From Niabella drilacis (GTDB lineage: Bacteria > Bacteroidota > Bacteroidia > Chitinophagales > Chitinophagaceae): a DNA stretch of 64,000 nt. The notes beneath the pieces are model-generated. The model was not told the DNA's origin and did not search any database. It saw only the letters and a list, made by a program, of their open reading frames with translations. The position numbers and the translations under genes were made by a program. The stretch covers positions 1 through 64,000 of the forward strand of contig NZ_FMZO01000017.1 in the NCBI RefSeq assembly GCF_900101395.1, written 5' to 3'. Of the stretch, positions 25,449 to 35,271 are shown in pieces; position 1 is the first letter of the stretch, and every line of letters starts with the position of its first letter.

Positions 25449-28043
25449 TTATTGAGATTCAACCGGCAGCAGTGCCGGCGAAGTTTTGCCAGGTTCCGGC
25501 TGTATATGCGGCACCGATACCATCTCATCCACTACAAGCGGCGCCGGCTTTGCATCAAATTGCAACTGATGAAAAGCCGCCATTACCGTAGCCAGCGATT
25601 GCCGGTATCCGCTCCAGACCAGGTTGATGAGTACAAGCAGCATGGCAGCCAGCAGCGCAGCTCCTGTCCATTGTTGCCGGAACAAAGCGAGGGCTCCTAC
25701 CGCCAAAAGGAAAATACCGATGGCAACCGGAAAACGGAAAAAACGTGGCCGGAACCTTAATTTAAGATACTGCCTGCCTTGCCCGTGCTCTTCAACCAGT
25801 ACCGTGCTACGCATGGCCACCACTAAATGATGGATGGACTCCAGGTCCCAGCGGTCAAATGTATGCCCCCGCTTTACCTGTGCGCCCGACGCTGCCAGGT
25901 TGGTTTCTAACACGGTAAGCCATTCGTGCGGGGCCTTCCAGGTTTCGGACCAGACAGCTCCGCCACGTGTTGTTGTTTTCGTAGCAGTGGAAACACCTGC
26001 ACTCCCCCGCCGTTTTCTCCAGGGCGTTAAACCATGCTGTACACGACCGATCAGGCGTGCTGCCGGCTGTACGAAATGAAGCCCTATGATGATCCACAGG
26101 TACTTATAGTGGCGCCCCAGTCTTTTGCTGGCTTTCCAGTTCTTACCGGCGCTGTAAATGATCTGTATGAACGAAGCCATCAAACAAATGGCCAACACGC
26201 CCCATGCGCCAAACCATACCGGCGATACAAGCCCCAGAAACCCCACAACTCCGAGTGCCGCACACAGCAACCCCCACTCGGGCATCAGCGGGATCAATCC
26301 CCACCAGCCCCTGGATGGACTGTACACTGATTGAAAGGGTGCGCTGCCCCAGCTGCCAAAAAAGATCTTTTTCTTTTTCCAGGGTATGGGAAAAGTAGTG
26401 CCCGCACCATATATACTCCCGTCCCAATTATAATGGCCAAGTGCATTATACCTTTCCGGCCATTTTTGCTCAAGCAGGGCTTCCGCCTTTCCGTAGCCCT
26501 TTTGCTGCTTCCAGTATGCGCGAAACGAATTCCTGCGATGATGCCATACCAGGGCGCCCGGATGATAGCCAATAGTACCACCGGCCTCCTGCAGCCGCCA
26601 GCAAACGTCAACATCATCGCCGGCTGCACGATAGCGGGGATCAAATCCCCCGATGTCCAGCAGGGCCTGACGGCGGATCACCATATTGCACCCGGGAATA
26701 TGTTCGGCTATCTCATCGGTAACCAAAACCTGCAGCGGTCCACCCGGTGCACAGCCTACACAGGCCGCCAGACCGCCATCTTCACCGGGCACCAGGTTGG
26801 GGCCACCAACTGCAACATAATCACCATGTGTAAAGGCATAAGATAAATAATTCAGCCAGTCCGGATCGGGGTAAGCGTCATCATCGATGTATGCAATGAC
26901 CTCGCCGGTTGCAGCCTTCATGCCGGTATTACGGGCATTACTGAGCCCCCTGTTTGGCGTGCGGATCAGTTGAACCGGGTACCGGCTCACGATCTCAGCC
27001 AGGTTATCGCGCGAGCCGTCGTCCACAACGATCACCTCATAATTATCATAGCGCAGCTGCAGGATCCCCTCCAGGCACTGGCCGATCGTTTTACTGCCAT
27101 TGTAGGAGCATACAACAACGGAAAAGCTTATGGCTACAGGGTTAATACTTTGCTGTATGGCGGAGAAGGTCCCCGCTACGACGGCCATCGCCGGCTTGGG
27201 TCTCCGCTGCCGGTCAACAATTCCAAAATCCCAATCCAGGATCTCCAGCCCTCCCCGCCACCACTCATCGGTCCAGCTGAAAACAAAAAGCCCGGCGCAT
27301 CCCTTTCCAAGTACCATTTGTATCTGCCAGCCAATAGCAGCAGCCTGCTGCTCCTCCCCGTTGCGCTGGCTGTCCAGCCCCATTTCTGCAAGCAGCAGGG
27401 GGCGATCCCCGCACAAATTATGCAGGCGCGCCAGGTAGCCAGATAATTTCTCCGGCGTTTCCAGGTAAACATTGATACTGTAAAAATCAAGGAAATCAAG
27501 ATTGAGATATTCCGTGGTCGGGTAATTTACATAGGTCACCAATCCTTCCGGATCAGCAAGTTTTACCGCGTCAAATAACTGGCGTAGAAATTTTTCAACT
27601 TTCTTTTTCCCATACCACCGTACTATGGAGGCCGGTATCTCATTACCGATGGTATAGCATAAAATGGCCGGATGCTGCGCACAGGCTGCTACTGCTTTCC
27701 CCACGCGTTGTATAATCTCCCCACGGGTATCTTTATCAAGAAAAGTAATATGTTGTTCCCAAGGCAAACCGACCATTATTTTCAGGTTATATTGTGCGGC
27801 CAGATCCAGCAATCCGGCCGGCGGCACCGTATACACCCGTACGCTGTTGATGCCGCTGGCCTGCATTAAGCGGAAATCCTGCTCCACCTGCCAAAGAGGT
27901 GGAAATTGATGTCCCCCGATATCCGGCGCAAACGTTCCGTAGGTTACCCCTTTTATGAAATACTTTTTATTATCGCAAAAAATAAATTTCCCCTTAACCC
28001 TGGGGCGCGCTCCGATTTCCGGGCCATTGGTTCTGGTTTCCAT
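25449..28043 (-). CDS. Glycoside hydrolase - GT2 glycosyltransferase fusion, membrane protein
   Basis: 864 residues. Residues about 15-290 form a clan GH-A TIM barrel, with acid/base Glu135 (TIGNEIPAS) and candidate nucleophile Glu220 (LLLAEMGLDS), resembling the GH2 catalytic barrel. Residues about 306-540 form a GT2 domain (VVVCSYNGSKTI, VVDDGSRDN, DDD at 387-389, AAGDDVDVCWRLQ). Hydrophobic helices occur at about 595-640 and 755-800, with a charged linker between. No signal peptide precedes the barrel, so it appears cytoplasmic. The two activities may trim and extend the same lipid-linked glycan, or the barrel may only bind it. Confidence 0.82.
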   Translation of the reverse strand: METRTNGPEIGARPRVKGKFIFCDNKKYFIKGVTYGTFAPDIGGHQFPPLWQVEQDFRLMQASGINSVRVYTVPPAGLLDLAAQYNLKIMVGLPWEQHITFLDKDTRGEIIQRVGKAVAACAQHPAILCYTIGNEIPASIVRWYGKKKVEKFLRQLFDAVKLADPEGLVTYVNYPTTEYLNLDFLDFYSINVYLETPEKLSGYLARLHNLCGDRPLLLAEMGLDSQRNGEEQQAAAIGWQIQMVLGKGCAGLFVFSWTDEWWRGGLEILDWDFGIVDRQRRPKPAMAVVAGTFSAIQQSINPVAISFSVVVCSYNGSKTIGQCLEGILQLRYDNYEVIVVDDGSRDNLAEIVSRYPVQLIRTPNRGLSNARNTGMKAATGEVIAYIDDDAYPDPDWLNYLSYAFTHGDYVAVGGPNLVPGEDGGLAACVGCAPGGPLQVLVTDEIAEHIPGCNMVIRRQALLDIGGFDPRYRAAGDDVDVCWRLQEAGGTIGYHPGALVWHHRRNSFRAYWKQQKGYGKAEALLEQKWPERYNALGHYNWDGSIYGAGTTFPIPWKKKKIFFGSWGSAPFQSVYSPSRGWWGLIPLMPEWGLLCAALGVVGFLGLVSPVWFGAWGVLAICLMASFIQIIYSAGKNWKASKRLGRHYKYLWIIIGLHFVQPAARLIGRVQHGLTPWRKRRGSAGVSTATKTTTRGGAVWSETWKAPHEWLTVLETNLAASGAQVKRGHTFDRWDLESIHHLVVAMRSTVLVEEHGQGRQYLKLRFRPRFFRFPVAIGIFLLAVGALALFRQQWTGAALLAAMLLVLINLVWSGYRQSLATVMAAFHQLQFDAKPAPLVVDEMVSVPHIQPEPGKTSPALLPVESQ

Positions 28044-28365
28044 TTCTTAACCTTTAAAGTTTTACACTACTAAAACCGGAAAAGAAGGCTTTTAAGTTCC
28101 GATACCATTCCTGTATCAGCAACTGTGTATTTCCTTAAAAGGTCAAACCCCTATAATACCGGGTCTGCAAAAACTTACGTTCCCGTTTACTACCCTGTTT
28201 CTTTAAAAGACGAGCAGGGTCATTATGGCCACAGCACTACGTTACCAGCAGACTGTATCAGCCATCATCTTCAAGGTTATATATGTTGAGAACAGGGCTT
28301 TGGATTTTTTGGATTAAAAACTAGGGGTACATTATATTAACATCTCAAAAGCCACCCCAAAAGTA
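28044..28365. other. Intergenic stretch upstream of the GH-GT2 gene
   Basis: Must contain the promoter of the leftward GH-GT2/ABC operon, but no clean TAnnTTTG box stands out. No gene or repeat recognised. Confidence 0.4.
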
Positions 28366-28406
28366 AAAAAAATATGGATGACATTTGCGGTCATCCATAT
28401 TTTTTT
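28366..28406. terminator. Bidirectional terminator downstream of deoC
   Basis: A 17-bp perfect stem (28366-28382 with 28390-28406) includes ATATGGATGAC, has a 7-base loop, and A and T runs at both ends. It serves the leftward deoC gene. Confidence 0.8.
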
Positions 28407-28467
28407 ATAAAAACGTTTTTTTGTGCCGGGAGCAGGTAACTCCCCTGTCCATTCACTACAATGCCCA

Positions 28468-29136
28468 TCAGTAACCGCCCGCACCCTGCTCTCCCTTTAC
28501 GATGGCCACACCCGCACTGCAGCCCAGCCGGGTGGCACCTGCTTCCACCAGTTCCTTTGCAAATGCATAATCCCGTATACCGCCACTCGCCTTTATCTGC
28601 ACGTTTGAAGGCAGATGCTTTTTAAATAACGCAACAGCATGCACACTGGCGCCTTTTTCTGCATAGCCCGTAGAGGTTTTTAGATAGTCGATACCGGCCG
28701 CACCGTACAATTCACAGCATTTAATGATCTCTTCATCGGTTAACACACCGCTCTCAATAATGATCTTGATCACTTTGCCCTTTTCGCGGATCACGGGCAT
28801 CAGGTGATTGATTTCGTTAGCCAGGTATTGCCAGTCGTTATTCTTTAAAGCGACCAGGTTGATCACAATATCCAGTTCCTCAACCCCATCTACCAAAGCC
28901 AGCAGCACTTCCGCCAGCTTTGCTTCAATTGCGGAATAGCCAAAAGGGAACCCGATCACTGTTGCGGTCTTTACCCCGGTACCCTCCAGAAGGCTTTTTG
29001 CCTTTCTTACAAACGGCGGAGGTACGCAAACGGCCGCAAAACCATAGGCTTTTGCCTCGCTGCATAAATTCTCAATATCGCTCACCAGCGTAGTGGGCTT
29101 AAGGATCGTATGATCTATATATTTCGCAATATCCAT
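28468..29136 (-). CDS. deoC: Deoxyribose-phosphate aldolase
   Basis: A 222-residue class I aldolase that splits 2-deoxyribose 5-phosphate into glyceraldehyde 3-phosphate and acetaldehyde in deoxynucleoside catabolism. The Schiff-base Lys153 lies in DYLKTSTG, with Asp89 in EELDIVIN and the IDHTILKP start typical of DeoC. I chose the ATG at 29136 (MDIAKYIDH), since the seven codons upstream are unconserved. It is divergent from aspS and has its own terminator, so it is probably monocistronic. Confidence 0.93.
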   Translation of the reverse strand: MDIAKYIDHTILKPTTLVSDIENLCSEAKAYGFAAVCVPPPFVRKAKSLLEGTGVKTATVIGFPFGYSAIEAKLAEVLLALVDGVEELDIVINLVALKNNDWQYLANEINHLMPVIREKGKVIKIIIESGVLTDEEIIKCCELYGAAGIDYLKTSTGYAEKGASVHAVALFKKHLPSNVQIKASGGIRDYAFAKELVEAGATRLGCSAGVAIVKGEQGAGGY

Positions 29137-29348
29137 TATTCCTGCTTTTGATTGCAAACCTACTGATTTCCCGCAGTATTGAGCGGCCGGCAGTCAGCTT
29201 TTAGCTTTCAACCCGGCTGCCCGGAACGCATTAAGCGGCAAAACAGGCATTCCGCACCGCGTATCCGGCGCCGTTCCGGTGCAAACCTTCCCAAAGCCCC
29301 GGAAAACATTAAACCCTGAACTTCAGGCCGGGAACCGCCCCCAGCCCT

Positions 29349-29356
29349 TATCTTTG
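29349..29356 (+). promoter_or_regulatory. -7 promoter box TATCTTTG of aspS
   Basis: Exact TAnnTTTG match 16 bases before the aspS ATG; the leader would be under about 12 nt. Confidence 0.45.
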
Positions 29357-29371
29357 CGGAAATTTTCAAGC

Positions 29372-31198
29372 ATGTTTCGTACTAAAACCTGCGGTGAGCT
29401 AAGAATCGCAGATATTCATAATGAAGTAACCCTGGCCGGTTGGGTACAAACCGTCCGCAAATTTGGCAGTATTACATTTGTAGACCTTCGCGACCGTTAT
29501 GGCATTACCCAGCTGCTGTTTTCCGAAGCCCTGAACGATCAGCTGGATGCCAACCCGCTGGGAAGGGAATTCGTGTTGCAGATCACCGGGAAAGTGAGCG
29601 AGCGGAGCAATAAAAATAAAAATATCCCTACCGGTGATATCGAGATCCTGGTAGACCGCTTTTCCATTTTGAACAAAAGCATCACGCCGCCGTTCACCAT
29701 CCAGGATGAAACAGATGGCGGGGATGACCTGCGGATGAAATACCGGTTCCTGGACCTGCGCCGCAACGCGGTAAAAAAGAACCTGGAGCTTCGCTACGCC
29801 ATAAACCGTGCAACCCGCAACTATCTGCATGAGCAGGGCTTTATGGATATTGAAACCCCCTTCCTGATCAAATCCACCCCTGAAGGAGCCCGCGACTTTG
29901 TGGTTCCCTCCCGTATGAATCCCGGTGAGTTTTATGCCCTGCCCCAGTCGCCCCAAACCTTTAAGCAGCTGCTGATGGTAAGCGGGTACGACCGGTACTA
30001 CCAGATCGTAAAATGTTTCCGGGATGAGGATCTGCGTGCAGACCGCCAGCCGGAGTTTACCCAGATCGACTGTGAAATGGCTTTCGTAGAGCAGGAAGAT
30101 ATCCTGAACACGTTCGAGGGCCTGGTTAAACATATTTTTAAAGCGGTAAAAGGCATCGATTATACAGAAGCGGTAACCCGTATGAGCTGGGAAGACGCTA
30201 TGTGGCAGTATGGCAACGACAAACCGGATATCCGTTTCGGCATGCAACTGCTGAACATTAAAGCCCCTGCGCATGTCTATGTTCAGAAAGAACGGAATGA
30301 AGCTCTGGTAGCCGGGGCCGGGTTTGGCGTATTTGACGATGCAGAAACCGTGCTGGCTATTGCTGCACCAAGGTGCAGTGAATATACCCGCAAACAAACA
30401 GATGAACTGACGGAATGGGTAAAGCGTCCCCAGATCGGGATGAAAGGCCTGGTGTTTATCAAATGCAATGCTGACGGCAGTTTTAAAAGCAGTGTAGACA
30501 AATTTTACAGCGAAGACCGGCTAAAAGCCATTGCTGAAGCCGCCGGGGCAAAACCCGGAGATCTTATCCTGATCCTTGCGGGTGCTGAAGAACGGACCCG
30601 GAAAGCTATGAGCGAACTGCGCCTGGAAATGGGCAAACGACTGGGCATGCGAAAAGACGATGAGTACAGGCTGCTTTGGGTGCTTGACTTCCCGTTGTTT
30701 GAATACGATGAAGAAGGAAACCGCTGGGTAGCGCGGCACCATCCGTTCACCTCACCCAAACCCTCCGACATCGATACGATGATCGGCAATAACCCGAAGA
30801 TTGAAAATGCGGCCACTTACTTAAGCCATCCTTATGCGAACATCAAGGCTAATGCCTACGATATGGTCCTGAACGGTAACGAGATCGGAGGTGGCAGTAT
30901 CCGTATCTACCAGAAGGAGCTCCAGCAAAAAATGTTTGAAGCCCTGGGGATGGACGAGCAGGAGCAACAACACAAATTCGGGTTCCTGCTGGGCGCCTTT
31001 GAATATGGAGCTCCGCCACACGGTGGTATTGCCTTTGGCCTTGACCGGGTCTGCGCTATTTTGGGTGGCAGCGAAAGCATCCGCGATTTTATCGCCTTCC
31101 CCAAAAACAACAGTGGCAGGGATATCATGCTGGACGCTCCGGCTACCATCGATGATAAACAGCTGGATGAATTACAGATAAAGATTGATTTAAAATAG
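29372..31198 (+). CDS. aspS: Aspartyl-tRNA synthetase
   Basis: 608 residues from the ATG at 29372. An N-terminal OB-fold anticodon-binding domain ([20 protein letters not shown]) precedes the class II catalytic core with motif 2 ([18 protein letters not shown]), the bacterial GAD insertion (about 310-420) and motif 3 (GIAFGLDRV). It charges tRNA-Asp in the cytoplasm. The length and GAD insertion match the bacterial type. The 31 codons upstream in frame are not part of the family. Confidence 0.97.
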   Translation: MFRTKTCGELRIADIHNEVTLAGWVQTVRKFGSITFVDLRDRYGITQLLFSEALNDQLDANPLGREFVLQITGKVSERSNKNKNIPTGDIEILVDRFSILNKSITPPFTIQDETDGGDDLRMKYRFLDLRRNAVKKNLELRYAINRATRNYLHEQGFMDIETPFLIKSTPEGARDFVVPSRMNPGEFYALPQSPQTFKQLLMVSGYDRYYQIVKCFRDEDLRADRQPEFTQIDCEMAFVEQEDILNTFEGLVKHIFKAVKGIDYTEAVTRMSWEDAMWQYGNDKPDIRFGMQLLNIKAPAHVYVQKERNEALVAGAGFGVFDDAETVLAIAAPRCSEYTRKQTDELTEWVKRPQIGMKGLVFIKCNADGSFKSSVDKFYSEDRLKAIAEAAGAKPGDLILILAGAEERTRKAMSELRLEMGKRLGMRKDDEYRLLWVLDFPLFEYDEEGNRWVARHHPFTSPKPSDIDTMIGNNPKIENAATYLSHPYANIKANAYDMVLNGNEIGGGSIRIYQKELQQKMFEALGMDEQEQQHKFGFLLGAFEYGAPPHGGIAFGLDRVCAILGGSESIRDFIAFPKNNSGRDIMLDAPATIDDKQLDELQIKIDLK

Positions 31199-31456
31199 CA
31201 ACCGGGTCGCCCGGCAGCGCGCTATAGAAAGCATATCTTACCGACCGGCGGCAATCCCTGATAAGGGATCTCCGCTGGTCTTTTTTATGGCCGCTACAGG
31301 GAGGTTGCATAACATTTTTATTACAAGCTGCCTTGTAGTCAGTTTTCCCCCCCGGGAGCGCCGGATCTTAACAGCCCTTGTTGCGGGTAGGGCGGATTCG
31401 CCGCGCTTTGCCCGCCCGGAAGCCCGCGGGGAGACCTTAAAAATGGATACAAAATG
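31199..31456. other. Intergenic stretch, GC-rich, nothing recognised
   Basis: The part after aspS up to repeat element C. A weak hairpin (CCGGCGGC...GCTGGTC) lies near 31240. No gene supported. Confidence 0.4.
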
Positions 31457-31466
31457 CTATACCCAC

Positions 31467-31710
31467 CAGGGCAAACGCATCTGATTTCAGCATTGTTCAG
31501 CTCCGGAGGAACAGCGTGTTTATAGTAATCTGCTGTTTTATCAACCCGGCTCCTGTAGGAGCCGCGTAAAATTTCCGGCCCAACAAACACGCGGTTCCTA
31601 CAGGAACCGGGGTTTCCCCTTTAATATCCTGCTATAAACACGAGGCACTTACAGTGCCTGAAAATGCTCCAGGAGTGCTCTTTTCACCCAATTTAGATGC
31701 GTTTGCCCTG
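31467..31710. mobile_element. MITE-like element C, copy 1
   Basis: A 244-bp non-coding element with terminal inverted repeats (CAGGGCAAACGCATCT at the left; the complement of AGATGCGTTTGCCCTG at the right). It is flanked by a perfect 10-bp direct repeat CTATACCCAC at 31457-31466 and 31711-31720, the mark of transposition. Inside is a hairpin with arms GGCTCCTGTAGGAGCC-like and a 31-bp centre at 31563-31593. Other copies are at 49882-50117 and 59172-59349. Confidence 0.85.
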
Positions 31711-31776
31711 CTATACCCACTTTAAATGAGCCCGGTTCAATCGCTTTTTTGTATTTTTAAGACCAAATATTGAACC

Positions 31777-32109
31777 ATGCTGCAAATATTGCTCCGGGGC
31801 ATACCACAACTGATCATCTTAGCTGCCCTGTTTTACTACCTGGTCAAAAAAAGGAATGTACTCAGCGTTATTCTTTTTGTCAGCTGCCTGGCAAGTTATG
31901 CGATCAGTCAGCTTCAGTTCCAAAAGTCCATGTCCATTCAGCAGGATATGGGTGAGCGACTCCGAACGATGCAATTACTCGGCAGCCTTTCACTGATCAG
32001 TTATACCGTTTTTGCCGTTGCCTTTTTAATACTGATCATTGACATCCTTAAGCCCACCGCTTCAGGCTATCAATTTCTTGACGATACAAAACAACCAGGC
32101 AATCTATAA
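31777..32109 (+). CDS. Membrane protein of unknown function
   Basis: 110 residues with three predicted transmembrane helices (about 8-22, 28-46 and 66-90) separated by a short amphipathic segment (QLQFQKSMSIQQDMGERLRT), then a polar tail. No family recognised; small three-helix proteins like this are frequent in Chitinophagaceae. Stands alone between a repeat element and a lipoprotein hydrolase gene. Confidence 0.7.
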   Translation: MLQILLRGIPQLIILAALFYYLVKKRNVLSVILFVSCLASYAISQLQFQKSMSIQQDMGERLRTMQLLGSLSLISYTVFAVAFLILIIDILKPTASGYQFLDDTKQPGNL

Positions 32110-32190
32110 ATTCAGGCCACAGCCATATATTTAGCCGATCAAAAACAGAGGCCATCCACCATTGACTATTGACTAATTAAACCCATCATA

Positions 32191-33084
32191 ATGAAACGTA
32201 TTCTTCTATACACCCTTTGCTTATCGATCTTTATTACCGCCTGTAACAAGGAGGATGATTTTAAACCGGATAACAGCCCCATTCCCCCGCCGTCCCAGGC
32301 CTATAATAAGTCTAATGTTTCCTATGGCCCGGATGCGCTTCAGGCAATGGACATTTACCTGCCGGCAGGCAGATCTGCAGCAACCACCAAAGTATTCATT
32401 TTTATACATGGCGGCGCATGGGCCGAAGGCGATAAGGCAGATGCGGATCATGCTCCGCTGATCGACTCCCTGAGAAGACGCCTCCCGGATTGGGCTATTT
32501 TTAATCTAAATTACCGGCTGGCCGGTGGCATTCCGCTCAAAAATAAATTTCCGGCCCAGGAGGAGGATATTAAGAAAGCGATCCAATATATCTACGACAA
32601 ACGGCAGACCTTTACAATTTCGGATAAATGGGTATTTGCCGGCGCAAGTGCGGGGGCGCACCTGGCATTGTTACAGGGGTATAAGAACAATAGTCCCATC
32701 AAACCCAAAGCGATCATCGACCTATTTGGACCAAACGACATGACCGCTTTATACAACTCCTACAACAATAACGATCCGGCTGAGGCCGTATTGATCAGCT
32801 TACTGATGAGCGGTACGCCCAGCAATAACCCAACGATGTATCATGACAGTAGTCCTATTAACTATGTAACAGCACAATCGGCACCCACCATTATATTTCA
32901 TGGAGGCCTGGACGATGTGGTTCCAAAAGAACAATCTTACACATTGCAGGCCAAACTCAACAGCGTGAGTGTTCAGAACCAGCTCGTTTACTATGAAAAT
33001 CAGACCCATGGCTGGTCAGATCCCGCTATCTGGTATGATTGTCTTAACAAGGCACAAAGTTTTATTACCGCCAATGTTCCATAG
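32191..33084 (+). CDS. Alpha/beta-hydrolase lipoprotein (carboxylesterase/BD-FAE-like)
   Basis: 297 residues with a lipoprotein signal (LCLSIFITACNKED). The oxyanion-hole motif HGGAW is at 73-77, the nucleophile elbow GASAG has Ser153, and the Asp and His of the triad are in GGLDDVVP and QTHGWS. The hormone-sensitive-lipase-like layout matches esterases that deacetylate or deferuloylate plant glycans, or simple carboxylesterases. Being lipid-anchored, it acts at the outer membrane or periplasm. Confidence 0.88.
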   Translation: MKRILLYTLCLSIFITACNKEDDFKPDNSPIPPPSQAYNKSNVSYGPDALQAMDIYLPAGRSAATTKVFIFIHGGAWAEGDKADADHAPLIDSLRRRLPDWAIFNLNYRLAGGIPLKNKFPAQEEDIKKAIQYIYDKRQTFTISDKWVFAGASAGAHLALLQGYKNNSPIKPKAIIDLFGPNDMTALYNSYNNNDPAEAVLISLLMSGTPSNNPTMYHDSSPINYVTAQSAPTIIFHGGLDDVVPKEQSYTLQAKLNSVSVQNQLVYYENQTHGWSDPAIWYDCLNKAQSFITANVP

Positions 33085-33231
33085 ACCTTCGGGAAGAAAC
33101 GGTATGCAATAAAAATGCCGTCGGTTATGATATTTCCGGTTTTTCGGAATGACGGGTCCGGCTTTTCATCATCATAAATAGTACGACAGGTCACTCCGAA
33201 ACCTCAACGCAGGCATTGTTGTCAGCAGCTG

Positions 33232-33802
33232 TTAAGGCGTATACACTTCGGTTATCTTTATCACCGTTCCGGATGCTATAACCAGGCCATACAGCTTACC
33301 GGCATATTCCCTTTTCAACTGTGCCAGGTCACTTTTGTACAGACGGCTGCTGCCCTCCCGGATGAGCCATACACTACAGGAGGCTGCCACCGGCAGTGTA
33401 CGGGTTCCGTAAACGAGGCGGGACCTGCTACCCTGCACTAAAGCTGATAGCAGCACCCTCCGGAATCGCGCGGTAACCGATTCCAGGGCCCTTTTTGGGC
33501 AAACAAAAAGGTACAAGAACGCAAAGTTTCTGCACAGATTTTGAAGTATCAGTAACTTTTTCATGCAGCATTTGGGCGAGCCTTTGCCCGAAACCCGTTG
33601 TTTTACAGCATTATTTGATGGGTCGCCGGGTTCAACAGCAGACCCTAAGTATCGTAACATAATCTGCTCTCAAAACCGTTGTCTTATTCGCAACAAAGAC
33701 CCCTTTGATCCATACCGGTTGGGATACAGGAATCCTATTATATTGTGCCCGCATTTCCACAAACATCACCGATAACAAGATCAAAAAAAGAAGCCGTTTC
33801 AT
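33232..33802 (-). pseudogene. Possible decayed secreted protein
   Basis: An ATG at 33802 starts a clear signal peptide (MKRLLFLILLSVMFVEMRAQ) 8 bp after the upstream lipoprotein gene, then VSQPVWIKGVFVANKTTVLR, but the frame closes at 33632 after 56 codons. A second frame (to 33232) carries a plausible C-terminus (LKREYAGKLYGLVIASGTV). Together they could be one gene broken by frameshifts, or a genuine 56-residue secreted protein plus noise. Low confidence in either reading. Confidence 0.35.
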
Positions 33803-33810
33803 TTCCTGTT

Positions 33811-34485
33811 CTATTTTGTTGTTACAAACTCAAACTGCTCGCCGCCATATACCAGGGTAGAAAATCCGCCGCGACCATTTTGCCAGGGGTAGCTATTATG
33901 ATTGTCCACTTTAAAAAAATCATATTTGAATACAGAAAGGTTGTTGGAAAACATCAGCGGGAACGTAAGTCCGGCTGGTAAAATATGCTGATACTGTTTC
34001 AGATCCTGGTCGTTATAGCAAACACCATATTGTCTTACCTTGCCCGCCCCATCCGCATTCCAGGGTTTTATTTTAACCGACTGAATATTGGCCCATACGG
34101 TAGTTCCTTTTTGAGCGGCTGTTGCATCAATGGTAATGTCAACATATCCCAAACGCTCCGGCTCCGTAATAAGCGGAAAGTTCAAAGTGGTTGAATCGTT
34201 GGCAACAAACGTGTACAACTGTACGCGATAATTCCCGGCCGAAGGCGAGCGCAGCCCCAGGCGGCTGATGATTCCTTCTTTATACGTAATAAAACGGACT
34301 CCCACCTGGTACGCTCCCGGGGATCCATCGGAAGTACCATTCTCCGGATCCAGGGCATCAATATCTGCCATAGGGTTAACGACCACTGCAGGCGTTTTTA
34401 CAGGTGGCGGATCCACGGCTTTTTTGTCTTTTTTGCAGGCCGCAGCCATGAGTAAAATCAATGATGCTATAATTGTATATTTCAT
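33811..34485 (-). CDS. Lipoprotein, unknown function
   Basis: 224 residues with a lipoprotein signal (IASLILLMAAACKKDKK) and a proline-rich spacer (VDPPPVKTPAVV). The body (QVGVRFITYKEGIISRLGLR, YRVQLYTF, YVDITIDATAAQKGTTVWA) looks like a beta-sandwich of the DUF4082/carbohydrate-binding kind. No enzymatic motif seen. Third gene of a leftward operon of exported proteins starting at 36051. Confidence 0.75.
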   Translation of the reverse strand: MKYTIIASLILLMAAACKKDKKAVDPPPVKTPAVVVNPMADIDALDPENGTSDGSPGAYQVGVRFITYKEGIISRLGLRSPSAGNYRVQLYTFVANDSTTLNFPLITEPERLGYVDITIDATAAQKGTTVWANIQSVKIKPWNADGAGKVRQYGVCYNDQDLKQYQHILPAGLTFPLMFSNNLSVFKYDFFKVDNHNSYPWQNGRGGFSTLVYGGEQFEFVTTK

Positions 34486-34568
34486 TGCAGGTTTTTATTA
34501 GTGATTAGTGAAAGAAAAAGCAGTATAGCCTCCGGTTGCACCTAAATCTTCAGGTGTGCAGGTGTCAG

Positions 34569-35267
34569 CTATTTTACAACAGGCGCCTGCGGCCGGGTAG
34601 ATGGCAAGCCGGGCAATACCTTTCTCACTACATTTAATGGGGCGGGGTAAACAGCGTTCCATGTTCCTTTGGCCGTGGCCGGCTGAATAGGCTGCAAATT
34701 GAGATATTGCTTATACCCGTCAGCAAATGTGAGCGCGATCACAAAGCTGCCAAACATTTCCTTCTGCTGGTATTTTGCATACCCGGAGGGCTTAAAAAAC
34801 AGATTGACAACCAGCTCTCCGTTTCCCTCCGTTACAAAATTTTTATACTTCAGCGATTGATCAACAGGAATATCAAAGGTCTGGCGATACACATTCCCGT
34901 ATGCTTCATTCGTTTTTATCACCTCTGTGTTGGAAGCGATATGCTTCAGATCAACATTGCAGAATTCGGTGGCATATGCATGAGCGCCTTGTGCTGATGA
35001 TGCATTTAAAAAATGAAACTGCTCCGTTTTAAATGCATTGGGATTGATTAATATAGTATTCGCATTTGTAATGATGAGTTGCATTTTTACAAGCGGGTTA
35101 TTCAGAAAAGTTTCCTGCCCCTTCACATAATTTTCAGGAACCCCCGTTTTTTCTACAACGGGCCGCTTACGGCTGTTTATCTGTGCCGGTGCGTCCGGTA
35201 CCAACAGCAGGAGGAGGCCGGCAACAAAAGCCGTACCGGCCATCTTCTTTACATTAATACGTTTCAT
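34569..35267 (-). CDS. Secreted protein, unknown function
   Basis: 232 residues with a signal peptide (AGTAFVAGLLLLLVPDAPAQ). Remaining sequence is mixed alpha/beta with a conserved-looking SSAQGAHAYATEFCNVDLKH and KPSGYAKYQQKEMFGSFVIA. I do not recognise a family. It starts 4 bp after the stop of the YD-repeat-like lipoprotein gene and lies 83 bp before the next lipoprotein, so all three are probably co-transcribed. Confidence 0.7.
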   Translation of the reverse strand: MKRINVKKMAGTAFVAGLLLLLVPDAPAQINSRKRPVVEKTGVPENYVKGQETFLNNPLVKMQLIITNANTILINPNAFKTEQFHFLNASSAQGAHAYATEFCNVDLKHIASNTEVIKTNEAYGNVYRQTFDIPVDQSLKYKNFVTEGNGELVVNLFFKPSGYAKYQQKEMFGSFVIALTFADGYKQYLNLQPIQPATAKGTWNAVYPAPLNVVRKVLPGLPSTRPQAPVVK

Positions 35268-35271
35268 TGTT

